Positions 1 through 10,953 of a stretch of DNA of 64,000 nt are shown piece by piece. The notes below the pieces were generated by a model. It saw only the letters and a list, made by a program, of their open reading frames with translations, made no database searches and was not told where the DNA came from. Positions within the stretch are counted from its first letter, which is position 1. Each line of letters starts with the position of its first letter. The DNA is from Marinobacter qingdaonensis (GTDB lineage: Bacteria > Pseudomonadota > Gammaproteobacteria > Pseudomonadales > Oleiphilaceae): assembly GCF_034555935.1 (NCBI RefSeq), contig NZ_JAYDCJ010000003.1, forward strand, positions 2,852,001 through 2,916,000. Direction: 5' to 3'. Both the position numbers and the translations under genes were made by a program.

Positions 1-285
1 CGGGCCCACGGAGCACATGTACTCAACGGCGTCCTGGTCGGCAATGTAGTCACCGCCCTTGACGGTGTCGTACATGTGCCAGCGCCAGTCGTCGTTGGGA
101 TCGGCACTGGCGATGGCACAGGTGATGCCGCCCTGGGCCGACACGGTGTGCGAACGAGTCGGGAACACCTTGGTGATACAGGCGGTGTTGATGCCGGACT
201 CGGTCAATTGCAGGGCAGCTCGCATGCCGGAGCCGCCGCCACCAATTACAATCGCATCAAAAGACATCGTCTTGATGTTAGCCAT
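1..285 (-). CDS. sdhA: Succinate dehydrogenase flavoprotein subunit, N-terminal part (cut by window edge)
   Basis: Catalytic flavoprotein of succinate dehydrogenase (complex II), which oxidises succinate to fumarate on the cytoplasmic face of the inner membrane. The first 95 residues are present. They show the dinucleotide-binding motif [13 protein letters not shown] near residues 14-26 and [10 protein letters not shown], whose His carries the covalent FAD in this family. The start ATG lies 3 bases after the sdhD stop, as expected in an sdhCDAB operon. The rest of sdhA and any sdhB lie beyond base 1. Identity is clear; only the length is unknown. Confidence 0.97.
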   Translation of the reverse strand, partial: MANIKTMSFDAIVIGGGGSGMRAALQLTESGINTACITKVFPTRSHTVSAQGGITCAIASADPNDDWRWHMYDTVKGGDYIADQDAVEYMCSVGP

Positions 286-288
286 CGA

Positions 289-636
289 TTAAAGCCCCCA
301 AATAATCTGAATACCCCAGACCACATACACAAAGATCGCCAGCACGACGATTCCCTGGAACAGCATGCGCTGGCCAGCGGATTTGATGTAGTCGGTTGAA
401 ACGGTCCACAGCCCAACCCAGGCGTGACCACCGATGGACAGCAACGCCAGCAGCGTAAAGATCCGGAACCACAACTGGTCAAACAGCGCTGACCAGGACT
501 GGTAGTCCACCTCGGTGGTTGCAAAGAAGCCGAGCAGGAACAGCGTGTACAGAGCCAGTACGTAGGCGGTCACACGCTGGATGATCCAATCCTGAATGCC
601 ATTGCGGCCGATGTTCGTGACACTGTTCATGCCCAT
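289..636 (-). CDS. sdhD: Succinate dehydrogenase membrane anchor subunit
   Basis: Small hydrophobic anchor of complex II. The 115-residue protein has three predicted membrane helices (roughly residues 18-38, 55-75 and 90-112) and a His-containing second helix segment (LLSIGGHAWVGLWTV) typical of the SdhD heme and quinone region. The ATG at 636 was chosen because AGGAG sits 7 bases upstream. Another ATG two codons later would give an ATGA overlap with sdhC. The gene overlaps the end of sdhC by 10 bases, which suggests translational coupling. Confidence 0.93.
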   Translation of the reverse strand: MGMNSVTNIGRNGIQDWIIQRVTAYVLALYTLFLLGFFATTEVDYQSWSALFDQLWFRIFTLLALLSIGGHAWVGLWTVSTDYIKSAGQRMLFQGIVVLAIFVYVVWGIQIIWGL

Positions 637-1004
637 ACCCAAACTCCTGCAAGAACGATGAGAATGACGGAAACGACGATCGTGATCTTGGAGGCGAGGC
701 GACCGCTTTCCAGTTCTTCACCAATGCCCATATCCATGAACAGGTGCTTGATACCTGCAACCAGGTGGTACAGCAGAGCAGACAAAATGCCCCAGGTAAT
801 CAGCTTGGCCAGGAAGCTGTCCAGCAGCTCACTTACCCGGCTGAAGCCTTCTTCCCCGGACAGGGAAAGCTGGAGTCCATACAGCATGAACGCAACACCA
901 ACGAAAATGATGATGCCGCTGATGCGGTGCAGGATGGACGTAATGGCTGGCAGCGGGAAATGAAACTTGCCGAGATCGAGATTTACTGGTCGTTTGCTAT
1001 TCAC
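627..1004 (-). CDS. sdhC: Succinate dehydrogenase cytochrome b556 subunit
   Basis: Membrane cytochrome b subunit of complex II that binds heme b and ubiquinone together with SdhD. The 125-residue protein has the SdhC N-terminus NLDLGKFHFPLPAITSILHR, with the conserved Ser and Arg of the quinone site, and the heme-ligand region HLVAGIKHLFMD, within three membrane helices. The start is a GTG at 1004, giving MNSKRPVNLDL, preceded by GAGAG. Reading further upstream adds 32 residues unlike the family. It is the first gene of the leftward sdhCDA operon. Confidence 0.92.
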   Translation of the reverse strand: MNSKRPVNLDLGKFHFPLPAITSILHRISGIIIFVGVAFMLYGLQLSLSGEEGFSRVSELLDSFLAKLITWGILSALLYHLVAGIKHLFMDMGIGEELESGRLASKITIVVSVILIVLAGVWVWA

Positions 1005-1189
1005 AGCGCTCTCACACTCTCTCTTGAATCCGCAATTGCCGGCGGACCGGTTGCGGGTGGTTGGTATGTAAGGATCAGCGTGCAGGTACGAGGACCGCAC
1101 GAGATTGGCTCAGGAGGAAGGACTATACACTTGAATTCCGGCGGCAATATGGCGCCGGAGCTAGGCATATCCCCGATTCCGGGCTACGG

Positions 1190-1218
1190 ATTATAAGGAG
1201 TACCCCTACTAATTACAA
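1190..1218 (-). promoter_or_regulatory. Candidate sigma-70 promoter for sdhCDA
   Basis: On the minus strand the -35-like TTGTAA (1213-1218) and a perfect -10 TATAAT (1190-1195) are separated by 17 bases. Transcription would start near 1183, about 180 bases before the sdhC GTG. Inferred from sequence only. Confidence 0.6.
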
Positions 1219-1369
1219 ACGGGCAACACGGCGCAAACCGCGTGATTACGGGTCCTGCGCCAGCTATAAGGCCTATTGACAAAAGTTATTCCTACCCCAT
1301 TTCCCGTTCATTTGGGATTTCCCTGATTGACACCCGGGGCCCAAAAACTGGCTTTTCCGGACTCTTCCA

Positions 1370-1397
1370 TTGACAAAAAAAGCCAACGCCCTATATT
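1370..1397 (+). promoter_or_regulatory. Candidate sigma-70 promoter for gltA
   Basis: Consensus -35 TTGACA (1370-1375), a 16-base spacer, then -10 TATATT (1392-1397). Transcription would start near 1404, about 80 bases before the gltA ATG. A second -10-like GATAAT lies at 1414-1419 without a matching -35. Confidence 0.6.
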
Positions 1398-1482
1398 TTG
1401 CCGCCAGTTTTGCGATAATACGCGCCTTCTAGCGCATCTATAAATGCTGAAAAGCTGACAAGCTGACATATAGGAGAGCACC

Positions 1483-2757
1483 ATGACCGACAGGAAAGCC
1501 ACGCTCTCGGTGGGGGATAAGTCCATTGAGTTACCGGTATATTCCGGCACCGTCGGCCCTGACGTTATCGACGTACGAGGCCTAGTCCAGGAAGGCGTTT
1601 TCACCTACGACCCAGGCTTTGTTTCCACCGCAGCCTGCGATTCAGCCATCACTTACATCGACGGTGCAAATGGCGTTCTCCTGCACCGGGGCTACCCGAT
1701 CGAACAGCTTGCCGAGTCCTCAGACTACCTCGAAGTCTGCTACCTGCTGCTGAAAGGCGAACTGCCCAGCGCGGAAGAGAACAAGCGCTTCCACGACACC
1801 ATCAAGAACCACACCATGCTGCACGACCAGATGCGCAACTTCTTCCACGGCTTCCGCCGGGACGCGCATCCGATGGCCATTATGTGCGGCGTTGTCGGCG
1901 CCCTGTCGGCCTTCTACCACGACCAGATGGACGTGACCAGCGAGCACCAGCGAGAAATCACCGCGCACCGCCTGATCGCCAAGATGCCGACCATCGCGGC
2001 CTGGTGTTACAAGTACAGCATCGGTCAGCCGTTCATGTACCCGCGTAACGACCTGTCCTACTCCGAGAACTTCCTGCAGATGATGTTTGGCGTACCCTGC
2101 GAGGAGTACAAGCCGAACCCGATCCTGGCCAAGGCCATGGACAAGATCTTCATCCTGCACGCGGACCACGAGCAGAACGCATCAACGTCCACCGTACGCC
2201 TGGCCGGCTCCACCGGCGCCAACCCGTACGCCTGCATTGCCTCCGGCATTGCCGCGCTGTGGGGACCGGCTCACGGCGGCGCCAACGAGGCGGTTCTGGA
2301 CATGCTGGCCGAGATCGGCGACGAGTCCAACATCGAGAAGTACATCGCCAAGGCCAAGGACAAGGACGACCCGTTCCGCCTGATGGGCTTCGGCCACCGG
2401 GTTTACAAGAACTTCGATCCGCGCGCCAAGGTCATGGCCGAAACCGCGCACGAAGTACTGACCGAGCTGGGCCTCGAAAACGATCCCCTGCTGAAGATCG
2501 CCCAGCGCCTGGAGAAGATTGCCCTCGAGGACGAGTATTTTGTCGAGCGCAAACTCTACCCGAACGTCGACTTCTACTCCGGCCTGATTCTCAAGGCCAT
2601 TGGCATCCCGACGTCCATGTTCACGGTGATTTTCGCCCTGTCCCGGACCATCGGCTGGTTCTCCCACTGGAACGAAATGGTCAGTGGCAACTACCGCATC
2701 GGCCGTCCGCGTCAGCTGTACACTGGCTCCGACGCGCGGGATTACCCGAAGAAGTAA
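1483..2757 (+). CDS. gltA: Type II citrate synthase
   Basis: Condenses oxaloacetate and acetyl-CoA to citrate, the entry step of the TCA cycle. The 424 residues match the length of the large hexameric NADH-sensitive bacterial enzymes. The catalytic histidines lie in [10 protein letters not shown] and [16 protein letters not shown], and the catalytic Asp region in [12 protein letters not shown] at 1483 is preceded by AGGAG. The gene stands alone, diverges from sdhC and ends in a strong terminator. Confidence 0.98.
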   Translation: MTDRKATLSVGDKSIELPVYSGTVGPDVIDVRGLVQEGVFTYDPGFVSTAACDSAITYIDGANGVLLHRGYPIEQLAESSDYLEVCYLLLKGELPSAEENKRFHDTIKNHTMLHDQMRNFFHGFRRDAHPMAIMCGVVGALSAFYHDQMDVTSEHQREITAHRLIAKMPTIAAWCYKYSIGQPFMYPRNDLSYSENFLQMMFGVPCEEYKPNPILAKAMDKIFILHADHEQNASTSTVRLAGSTGANPYACIASGIAALWGPAHGGANEAVLDMLAEIGDESNIEKYIAKAKDKDDPFRLMGFGHRVYKNFDPRAKVMAETAHEVLTELGLENDPLLKIAQRLEKIALEDEYFVERKLYPNVDFYSGLILKAIGIPTSMFTVIFALSRTIGWFSHWNEMVSGNYRIGRPRQLYTGSDARDYPKK

Positions 2758-2786
2758 GCTCCACGCCTCCCCACCGGGAGCGCATG

Positions 2787-2818
2787 AAAAGGCCGCTGAC
2801 CTCAGCGGCCTTTTTTTT
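2787..2818 (+). terminator. Rho-independent terminator of gltA
   Basis: A perfect 9-base inverted repeat (GGCCGCTGA and TCAGCGGCC, 2791-2810) is followed by eight T. An A-run precedes it. Confidence 0.9.
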
Positions 2819-2891
2819 GCCCGCTTCCCCACCGACACCCCGCCCGCGCTCAACTATCCTTTGGAGAGACACTCCACAGGAGGCACGGATC

Positions 2892-3134
2892 ATGAAACTT
2901 ATCGCGACACTGATGTTCACCGCACTCTTCTCAGCGGCCGCCATGGCCGGTCAATGCCCGTCCCTGATCGGACAGATTGACCAGAAACTGGCGTCGGCCC
3001 AGATCGGCGAGGAGCGCAAGATGGAAGTTCAGGCCCTGCGAGACCAGGGCCAAGCACTGCACGACCAGGGCAAACACGCGGAGTCGGTCAAAGTGCTCAG
3101 GGAAGCCCTTGGCATGCTTGATTCCGCCAGTTGA
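2892..3134 (+). CDS. Small exported protein of unknown function
   Basis: An 80-residue protein that I do not recognise. The first 19 residues (MKLIATLMFTALFSAAAMA) form a clear signal peptide with an AMA-G cleavage site. The mature part of about 60 residues is highly charged and helical, with one Cys near its start and a stretch resembling a single TPR-like hairpin (residues 45-75). ATG at 2892 has AGGAGG 8 bases upstream, a strong ribosome site. It lies between the gltA terminator and the next dehydrogenase gene, probably as its own unit. Confidence 0.75.
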   Translation: MKLIATLMFTALFSAAAMAGQCPSLIGQIDQKLASAQIGEERKMEVQALRDQGQALHDQGKHAESVKVLREALGMLDSAS

Positions 3135-3279
3135 TCAAGCCACCCCTGGCCTTTGGGGCAGCGAGCCCGGCCGGTCTCGCTGTCCCATCGGGCGTCAATT
3201 TGGGTTAAGCTCACCGTTCGACTTGCCAGACACATCTCTCCAATTCCATTCAGCCACTAACAACAACCCGGAGATGATT

Positions 3280-4155
3280 ATGACAACCAGAGTTACCTTT
3301 ATCGGCCTTGGGGTGATGGGCTACCCCATGGCGGGCCACCTGGCCAACGCCGGCCTTGAGGTCCGGGTCTGGAACCGGACCCACGCCAAGGCCGAACAAT
3401 GGGCGAAGGAGTACCCGGGCCAGGCCTTCGAGACCGTCGCCGACGCCGTGCAAGGGGCGGAGTTCGTGATGACCTGCGTCGGGGCCGACAAGGACCTGAT
3501 TGAAGTGTACGAGGGTGAACACGGCATCATCGCCAACGCCGCAGATGGTGCCGCCCTGATCGACCACACCACCGCCACGGCGGACGTTGCCGAACGCCTG
3601 GCCGCAGCGGCCGGGAGCCGCAATCAGGCGTTCATCGATGCCCCCATTTCCGGTGGCCAGCAAGGCGCCGAGAAAGGTCAGCTGACGGTGATGTGCGGCG
3701 GCACGGACTCAGCGTTCGACAAGGCCAGGCCGCTGATTGACCATTACGCACGCGCGGTCACCCTGCTGGGCCCGGTCGGCAGCGGCCAGAAGACCAAGAT
3801 GGTCAACCAGATTGCCATTGCCGGCCTGGTCCAGGGCCTGTCCGAGGCCCTGCACTTCGCCGAGAAAGCCAATCTTGATGTAACCAAGGTGGTGGATGTC
3901 ATCTCCAAGGGCGCGGCCCAGTCCTGGCAGATGGAGAACCGGTCAGCCACCATGATCGCGGGGGAATTTGACCACGGTTTCGCGGTGGACTGGATGCGCA
4001 AGGACCTGGGCATTTGCCTGGCCGAGGCCAACAAGGTCAACGCCTCACTGCCCGTTACCGCCCTGGTGGACCAGTTTTACGGCGACGTCCAGGCCATGGG
4101 CGGACGGCGGTGGGACACCTCCTCCTTGATCCAGCGACTGCGTAAATTGCGCTGA
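3280..4155 (+). CDS. 3-hydroxyisobutyrate dehydrogenase-family NAD(P)-dependent oxidoreductase
   Basis: A beta-hydroxyacid dehydrogenase (6-phosphogluconate dehydrogenase-like superfamily) of 291 residues, the usual length. The N-terminal Rossmann motif is FIGLGVMGYPMAGHL. The substrate-binding motif DAPISGGQQGA and the catalytic Lys in GPVGSGQKTKMVNQI are present. The start ATG at 3280 follows GGAG by 6 bases; an in-frame ATG two codons earlier is less well placed. The substrate (3-hydroxyisobutyrate, tartronate semialdehyde, succinic semialdehyde and others) cannot be fixed from sequence. There is no valine-degradation operon around it. Confidence 0.88.
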   Translation: MTTRVTFIGLGVMGYPMAGHLANAGLEVRVWNRTHAKAEQWAKEYPGQAFETVADAVQGAEFVMTCVGADKDLIEVYEGEHGIIANAADGAALIDHTTATADVAERLAAAAGSRNQAFIDAPISGGQQGAEKGQLTVMCGGTDSAFDKARPLIDHYARAVTLLGPVGSGQKTKMVNQIAIAGLVQGLSEALHFAEKANLDVTKVVDVISKGAAQSWQMENRSATMIAGEFDHGFAVDWMRKDLGICLAEANKVNASLPVTALVDQFYGDVQAMGGRRWDTSSLIQRLRKLR

Positions 4156-4183
4156 TCGGCGGCCCGCCGGGCCATCCGGTCAC

Positions 4184-4211
4184 AAAAAAAGGGGGCTCAC
4201 GCCCCCTTTTT
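4184..4211. terminator. Bidirectional terminator between the dehydrogenase gene and topA
   Basis: GGGGGC (4191-4196) and GCCCCC (4201-4206) form a hairpin with a TCAC loop. It is flanked by seven A on one side and five T on the other, so it can end transcription from both converging genes. Confidence 0.85.
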
Positions 4212-4246
4212 CATACTGACCGCTGGACCGGCAACGATGACCCCTA

Positions 4247-6883
4247 CTACTTCTCCTTGGGCTCCCACTTGCCTTTGACGTACCAGGCTGACCAGCCAGT
4301 CGCCTTGCCGTCTTTCTCCGACATCACGTACTGCTCCTTGGTCTTGCGGCTGTAACGAATCACCGTGGGGTTGCCCTCGGGATCCGCCTCCGGCGCCTTC
4401 ATCAGGAAATCGTACTTGGGGTCGATTTCCTTACGATGGGGCTTGATCTCTTTGACCAACGGCGGCCGGGTTTCCCGGTTTTTCGGGAATTTGCTGGCCG
4501 CCAGGAACAGGCCGGAGGCCCCGTCCCGCAGCACATAGGTGTCGTCCACCTTCTGGCACTGCAGTTCCGGCATCGGCACCGGATCCATCTTGGGCGGTGC
4601 CGGCTCACCATTTTTCAACAGCTTGCGGGTATTCTTGCAGGTATCACCGGTACAGCCGAAATACTTGCCGAAACGTCCGGTCTTCAGCTGCATCTCCGAA
4701 CCACACTTGTCGCACTCCAGGGTCGGCCCGTCGTAACCCTTGATCCGGAAAGTGCCCTGCTCCACCTCGAACCCGGAACAATCCGGGTTGTTGCCGCACA
4801 CGTGAAGCTTGCGGGCTTCATCAATGAGGTAGCTGTCCATGGCGGTACCGCACTTGGAGCAGCGCCGTTTCTTGCGCAGCAACCGGCTTTCGCCCTCGCC
4901 CTCGACATCGTCGTCGGCGCTCACCACCTCGTCGCCGGACACCAGGTTGATGGTGGTTTTGCAACGCTCTTTTGGGGGCAGCGAGTAACCGGAGCATCCG
5001 AGGAACACCCCGGTGCTGGCGACCCGAATCTGCATGTTGCGGCCACAGCTGGGGCACGGAATGTCGGTTTCAGTCGGGGTGTTGGCCCGCATGCCACCTT
5101 CGTCCGTGCTTTCGGCAGTTTCCAGCTGCTGCTTGAACCGGCCGTAGAAATCGTTCAGCACCTGCTTCCACTGGACGTCGCCCTCGGCAATATCGTCCAG
5201 CTCATCCTCCATGCGGGCAGTGAAATCGAAGTCCATCAGGTTTGGGAAGGATTCGGACAGCCGCTCAGTGACAATCTCCCCCATCTTTTCCGCGTAGAAA
5301 CGGCGGTTCTGCAAGCGCACGTAGCCGCGATCCTGAATGGTGGAAATGATGGAGGCGTAGGTCGAGGGCCGACCGATGCCCTGCTTCTCCAGCTCCTTGA
5401 CCAGGCTGGCCTCGGTGTAGCGCGGTGCCGGCTTGGTAAAATGCTGGCTCGGGTCCAGCTGTTTCAGATCCAGGACCTCGTCGACCTTGATGTCCGGCAG
5501 AGCCACGTCTTCGTCTTTTTTCGCGGCCTGGGGCGCAGCCTTCAGGAAACCCTCGAACTTGATGATACGGCCACGGGTACGCAGCTCGTAATCGCCGTTG
5601 GCGACGACGATAGAGGTGCTCAGGAATTCGGCGTCGGCCATCTGACAGGCGATGAACTGGCGCCAGATCAGGTCGTACAGCTTTTCGGCGTCTTTCTCCA
5701 GGCCGCTGATGTCGGACGGACGGCGACTGACCTCGGTCGGTCGGATCGCTTCGTGCGCTTCCTGGGCGCCCTCCTTGCTGCCGTAAACCCGCGGCTTCTC
5801 TGGCAGATAGCGGTCACCGAACTGCTTCTGGATGTAGTCACGACACCCGTTCACCGCGTCCTGACTCAGGTTGGTGGAGTCGGTACGCATGTAAGTGATG
5901 AAACCCGCCTCGTACAGCCGCTGGGCCAGCATCATGGTCTTCTTGACGCTGAACCCCATGCGGTTACTGGCCGCCTGCTGCAGGGTCGAGGTAATGAACG
6001 GTGCCGACGGCCGTGACCGGGTCGGCTTGTCTTCGCGCTTGGCAACCTTGAATGCGCCCGCCTTCAGGCGGTCGACGTGGTCATTGCTCTGGCTTTCATT
6101 GACCGGGCGATACGGCTTGTCGTCGTACCGGGTAACTTCGAAGCGGACCGGCTGATCCGCCTTGGCGGGCGCCAGGTTAGCGTGCAACTGCCAGAATTCT
6201 TCCGGGACAAACTTGCGGATCTCGCGCTCGCGCTCGACGATCAGGCGCACCGCCACCGACTGAACCCGACCGGCGGACAGCCCGCGGGCAATTTTTGCCC
6301 AGAGCAACGGCGACACCATGTAACCCACGACCCGGTCCAGGAACCGCCGCGCCTGCTGCGCGTTCACCCGGTTGTTGTCCAGGGCGCCGGGATCCTTGAA
6401 CGCCTCCTGGATGGCGCGCTTGGTGATTTCGTTGAACACCACACGGCGGTACTTGTCGGGCTCGCCGCCAATGGTTTCCTGCAGGTGCCAGGCAATGGCC
6501 TCCCCTTCGCGGTCCAAATCCGTCGCCAGATAGATGTGGTCGGCCGATTTGGCCAGCCGCTTGAGTTCGCTGACCACCTTCTCCTTGCCGGGCAGGATCT
6601 CGTAGCGGGCGTCCCAGTTCTTGTCCGGGTCCACGCCCATGCGCGCCACTAGCTGTTCCCGGGCCTTGCGTTTCTTGTGGGCGGCCTTCTCGTCCGGGCT
6701 CATCTTGCGAGTAAGTGCGGCCTGCCGGGCGCGCTCTTTCGGGTCGGTCTGGGACCCACTGCCACTGACGGGAAGATCACGAATGTGCCCGACACTCGAT
6801 TTCACAATGAAATCGGAACCCAGGTACTTATTAATGGTCTTCGCTTTCGCTGGTGACTCGACAATTACGAGACTTTTACCCAT
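4247..6883 (-). CDS. topA: DNA topoisomerase I (type IA)
   Basis: Relaxes negative supercoils by transient single-strand cleavage. The 878 residues are close to the 865 of E. coli. The N-terminal TOPRIM domain begins [16 protein letters not shown] and has its acidic cluster at [14 protein letters not shown]. The catalytic Tyr lies in [14 protein letters not shown]. Three C-terminal four-cysteine zinc modules start at [20 protein letters not shown] and [11 protein letters not shown] chose ATG 6883 (MGKSLV) because family members start there; an in-frame ATG 12 codons earlier has no ribosome site. Confidence 0.97.
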   Translation of the reverse strand: MGKSLVIVESPAKAKTINKYLGSDFIVKSSVGHIRDLPVSGSGSQTDPKERARQAALTRKMSPDEKAAHKKRKAREQLVARMGVDPDKNWDARYEILPGKEKVVSELKRLAKSADHIYLATDLDREGEAIAWHLQETIGGEPDKYRRVVFNEITKRAIQEAFKDPGALDNNRVNAQQARRFLDRVVGYMVSPLLWAKIARGLSAGRVQSVAVRLIVEREREIRKFVPEEFWQLHANLAPAKADQPVRFEVTRYDDKPYRPVNESQSNDHVDRLKAGAFKVAKREDKPTRSRPSAPFITSTLQQAASNRMGFSVKKTMMLAQRLYEAGFITYMRTDSTNLSQDAVNGCRDYIQKQFGDRYLPEKPRVYGSKEGAQEAHEAIRPTEVSRRPSDISGLEKDAEKLYDLIWRQFIACQMADAEFLSTSIVVANGDYELRTRGRIIKFEGFLKAAPQAAKKDEDVALPDIKVDEVLDLKQLDPSQHFTKPAPRYTEASLVKELEKQGIGRPSTYASIISTIQDRGYVRLQNRRFYAEKMGEIVTERLSESFPNLMDFDFTARMEDELDDIAEGDVQWKQVLNDFYGRFKQQLETAESTDEGGMRANTPTETDIPCPSCGRNMQIRVASTGVFLGCSGYSLPPKERCKTTINLVSGDEVVSADDDVEGEGESRLLRKKRRCSKCGTAMDSYLIDEARKLHVCGNNPDCSGFEVEQGTFRIKGYDGPTLECDKCGSEMQLKTGRFGKYFGCTGDTCKNTRKLLKNGEPAPPKMDPVPMPELQCQKVDDTYVLRDGASGLFLAASKFPKNRETRPPLVKEIKPHRKEIDPKYDFLMKAPEADPEGNPTVIRYSRKTKEQYVMSEKDGKATGWSAWYVKGKWEPKEK

Positions 6884-6985
6884 ATCGGAGATCTGTATCC
6901 TTGGCGATAAATCGGTCAAACAAGCAGCAAACCGTAAACTCGCTGTAAAATCAGTCGGCTAGAAAACAAACAACTGCCGCTATTG

Positions 6986-7014
6986 TGTATAGGCTCACTG
7001 TTTTACAGGGTCAA
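6986..7014 (-). promoter_or_regulatory. Candidate sigma-70 promoter for topA
   Basis: Minus-strand -35 TTGACC (7009-7014), a 17-base spacer and -10 TATACA (6986-6991). It lies about 100 bases upstream of the topA ATG. The spacer contains CTGTTTTACAG as a short palindrome on the plus strand. Confidence 0.6.
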
Positions 7015-7090
7015 GAATAGCAAGACAACCCATTCTTTGGTTTCTGCCCTGCTTTTTTATTCCAGACCGGAGCCGGCTTCAAACCGGCCA

Positions 7091-7122
7091 GAAACAGAAA
7101 GGCCCGGCGTTATGCCGGGCCC
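7091..7122 (-). terminator. Rho-independent terminator of fadBA
   Basis: On the minus strand GGCCCGGC and GCCGGGCC flank a short ATAA loop, followed by TTTCTGTTTC. It sits just past the fadA stop and before the topA promoter. Confidence 0.75.
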
Positions 7123-7154
7123 TTCGGAAAGCGCTTCCAATCCTCAAACGAGAA

Positions 7155-8357
<1,203 letters not shown>

Positions 8358-8363
8358 TCAGGG

Positions 8364-10511
8364 TTAGCCAAAGAACTTTTTGCCAGTCTTGGCCATTTCA
8401 CGCAGCTTCTCGGTCGGGTGGTACAGAGGACCAAGGTCTGCAAACTTGTCTGCCAGCTCGACGAAGGTGTCGACACCCATGTCGTCGATATAGCGCAGGG
8501 CACCACCACGGAACGGCGGGAAGCCGATACCGAAGATCAGACCCATATCCGCGTCTGCCGGATCCTCGACGATGCCGTCTTCCAGGCAGCGAACGGTTTC
8601 CAGGCACAGCGGGATCATCATCCGGGCAATGATGTCTTCGTCATCAAAGTCCTTCTTACCCTGAACCACAGGCTCAATCAGCTTGTAGGTTTCTTCATCT
8701 ACAACCTTCTTGGGCTTGCCTTTCTTGTCGGTTTCGTACTTGTAGAAACCCTTGTCGTTCTTCTGGCCGTAGCGGTTGTTCTCGAACATCACATCGATGG
8801 CGGACTTGTTCTCGTCCTTCATGCGGTCCGGGAAGCCTTCCGCCATGACTTCGTTGGCGTGCTTGGCGGTGTCCATGCCGACGACGTCGAGCAGGTAGGC
8901 AGGGCCCATCGGCCAGCCAAACTTCTCCATGACCTTGTCGACTTTCTGGAAATCGGCGCCGTCGCGGACCAGGCCGGCAAAGCCGCCGAAGTACGGGAAC
9001 AGGACACGGTTGACCAGGAAGCCCGGGCAGTCGTTGACCACGATCGGGGTCTTGCCCATGGCCTTGGCGTACGCCACGGTGGTCGCGATGGCGCGATCAC
9101 TGGTCTTCTCGCCACGGATAACCTCAACCAGCGGCATCATGTGCACCGGGTTGAAGAAGTGCATGCCACAGAAGTTTTCCGGACGCTTCAGGTTTTTGGC
9201 CAGAAGATCGATGGAAATGGTGGAGGTGTTGGAGGTCAGAATGGTGTCCTCGCGTACCGCGTCTTCGGTCTCGCGCAGCACCGCGTCCTTCACCTTGGGA
9301 TTCTCGACAACGGCTTCAACCACCAGGTCAACGCTCTTGAAATCGCCGTAGTTCAGGGTCGGAGTGATGCTGTTGAGAACGTCCGCCATCTTGCTGGCGT
9401 CCATCTTGCCACGGGACACGCGCTTGGCCAGCAGCTTCTTGGCCTCTTCCAGGCCCAGCTTGATGCCGTCCTGATTGATGTCTTTCATGACGATCGGGGT
9501 GCCCTTCAGGGCCGACTGGAAGGCGACACCGCCACCCATGATGCCGGCGCCGAGTACGGCGGCCAGATTGACGTCACTGGCTTCCTTTTCCCAGGCCTTG
9601 GCCTTCTTCTTCAGTTCCTGGTCATTCAGGAACAGGCCAACCAGGCAGGCCGCCACGTTGGTTTTCGCCATCTTGGCGAAACCCTTGGCTTCCACTTCGA
9701 TGGCCTTGTCGCGGGTCATGCCGGCGTGCTTCTGCATCACCTTGATGGCCTCGACCGGCGCCGGGTAGTTCTTGCCAGCCTTGCCAGCGACGAACGCCTT
9801 GGAGATCTCGAACGCCATCATGCTTTCCATGGCATTCAGCTTGATCTTGCCCTTCTTCTCTTCACGACGGGCCTGGTTGTCGAGCTTACCCTCGTTACAC
9901 TGATTGATGATGGCAACGGCCGCATCGACCAGTTTGTCGGCATCGACCACGGCATCAACGGCACCGACCTTCAGCGCGGCGTCGGCGCGGTTCTCGGTGC
10001 CGCCACTGATCCATTCAACGGCGTTATCAACGCCGACCAGACGGGACAGTCGAACGGTACCACCGAAGCCCGGGAAGATCCCCAGCTTGACTTCCGGCAG
10101 GCCGACCTTGGCCTTCTTGTCCATGACGCGGTAATCGGTGGCCAGGCACATTTCAAAGCCACCACCCAGCGCCATGCCGTTGATCGCGGTCACGGTCGGG
10201 AACGGCAGATCCTCGACGTTGTTGAAGACTTCGTTCGCCTTCAGGTTGTTGGCCACCAGGTCCTCTTCCGAGCCGGCAAACAGCTCGGTGAACTCGGTGA
10301 TGTCGGCACCAACAATGAAGCTGTCCTTGGAACTGGTAACCACCAGGCCTTTCAGGTTTTTCTGCGCTTTGAGTGCGTCAGTCGCGGCGCCAAGCTCTTC
10401 GATAGTGAGACGGTTGAACTTGTTCACTGACTCGCCCTGCAAGTCAAAGTTCAACTGAGCGATCCCGCCTTCGATCTCTTTAACCGTGATGGCTTTACCT
10501 TCGTAAATCAT
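8364..10511 (-). CDS. fadB: Fatty acid oxidation complex alpha subunit (enoyl-CoA hydratase / 3-hydroxyacyl-CoA dehydrogenase)
   Basis: Multifunctional beta-oxidation enzyme of 715 residues. The N-terminal crotonase domain (about 1-190) has [18 protein letters not shown] and [19 protein letters not shown], with the hydratase glutamates. The 3-hydroxyacyl-CoA dehydrogenase domain (from about 310) has the NAD motif [14 protein letters not shown], the catalytic His in [16 protein letters not shown] and [15 protein letters not shown] 10511 follows GGAG by 8 bases; a TTG one codon earlier is closer to the same site but less likely. A palindrome matching the PsrA consensus lies about 125 bases upstream. 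Confidence 0.97.
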   Translation of the reverse strand: MIYEGKAITVKEIEGGIAQLNFDLQGESVNKFNRLTIEELGAATDALKAQKNLKGLVVTSSKDSFIVGADITEFTELFAGSEEDLVANNLKANEVFNNVEDLPFPTVTAINGMALGGGFEMCLATDYRVMDKKAKVGLPEVKLGIFPGFGGTVRLSRLVGVDNAVEWISGGTENRADAALKVGAVDAVVDADKLVDAAVAIINQCNEGKLDNQARREEKKGKIKLNAMESMMAFEISKAFVAGKAGKNYPAPVEAIKVMQKHAGMTRDKAIEVEAKGFAKMAKTNVAACLVGLFLNDQELKKKAKAWEKEASDVNLAAVLGAGIMGGGVAFQSALKGTPIVMKDINQDGIKLGLEEAKKLLAKRVSRGKMDASKMADVLNSITPTLNYGDFKSVDLVVEAVVENPKVKDAVLRETEDAVREDTILTSNTSTISIDLLAKNLKRPENFCGMHFFNPVHMMPLVEVIRGEKTSDRAIATTVAYAKAMGKTPIVVNDCPGFLVNRVLFPYFGGFAGLVRDGADFQKVDKVMEKFGWPMGPAYLLDVVGMDTAKHANEVMAEGFPDRMKDENKSAIDVMFENNRYGQKNDKGFYKYETDKKGKPKKVVDEETYKLIEPVVQGKKDFDDEDIIARMMIPLCLETVRCLEDGIVEDPADADMGLIFGIGFPPFRGGALRYIDDMGVDTFVELADKFADLGPLYHPTEKLREMAKTGKKFFG

Positions 10512-10953
10512 CAACTGATCTCCAGTCTGTGTTTGGAACTGCTGACAGCCCCACCGATCAACGGAGCAAACCGTGATACCGGGAACTGCGTGTGCAGCGA
10601 GATTTCGGTCACTGCCCGATCATTCGATCCAAAATTCATACAGTCGTTTGAATCGTGAGGGCACACGATGAAAAAAAAACGGACGTTTGTCAATTTGTTT
10701 CTGGCGACAACTGGGCAAAAGTCACGACTGGCCCGGTTGCGCGGCTGGAATTGGTCGCCGTTTTTACAGCGTTTCAGAAGGTTAAAAGGGACTACTGAGA
10801 CAAAGCCGCAACTGTATCTCTCAAATTTGATACTTGTTTACAGTTTACGCCCTGGGACCGGCCAAAACCGCTTGCTTGGCCGTCGATCTTACTTTAACTT
10901 CGACCTACGACTTTGGTCCACAATAATAAAACAGCATTACGGAGACTCATCCG
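10512..10953. other. Divergent region upstream of fadB
   Basis: A 442-base non-coding gap with lower G+C than its neighbours. It holds the fadB leader and a PsrA-like operator (10634-10653). Beyond that I see no clear gene. An in-frame stretch beginning at 10670 overlaps the next gene out of frame and has no credible protein character. Confidence 0.5.
10634..10653. promoter_or_regulatory. PsrA-like operator upstream of fadBA
   Basis: The 20-base inverted repeat ATTCATAC-AGTC-GTTTGAAT has arms that match at 7 of 8 positions. Its core CATAC-N4-GTTTG differs by one base from the PsrA consensus (G/C)AAAC-N2-4-GTTT(G/C) known from Pseudomonas, where PsrA (TetR family) represses fadBA and is released by long-chain acyl-CoA. 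Functional assignment is inferred. Confidence 0.6.

Larger units (their letters stand above)
1005..1482. other. Divergent sdhC / gltA control region
   Basis: This 478-base gap separates two divergently transcribed TCA-cycle operons. It holds a candidate sigma-70 promoter for each direction, annotated separately. The half near gltA is richer in A+T. I see no small open reading frame with a convincing ribosome site and no RNA gene. Confidence 0.6.

Noticed and set aside
4436..6016. A 526-codon frame opposite topA
   Set aside because: Antisense to topA with its active-site Tyr and zinc modules intact; G+C-bias artefact.
6998..7008. CTGTTTTACAG as a possible LexA box in the topA promoter
   Set aside because: The half-sites are only 3 bases apart; LexA boxes need CTGT-N8-ACAG. 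Probably chance within the spacer.
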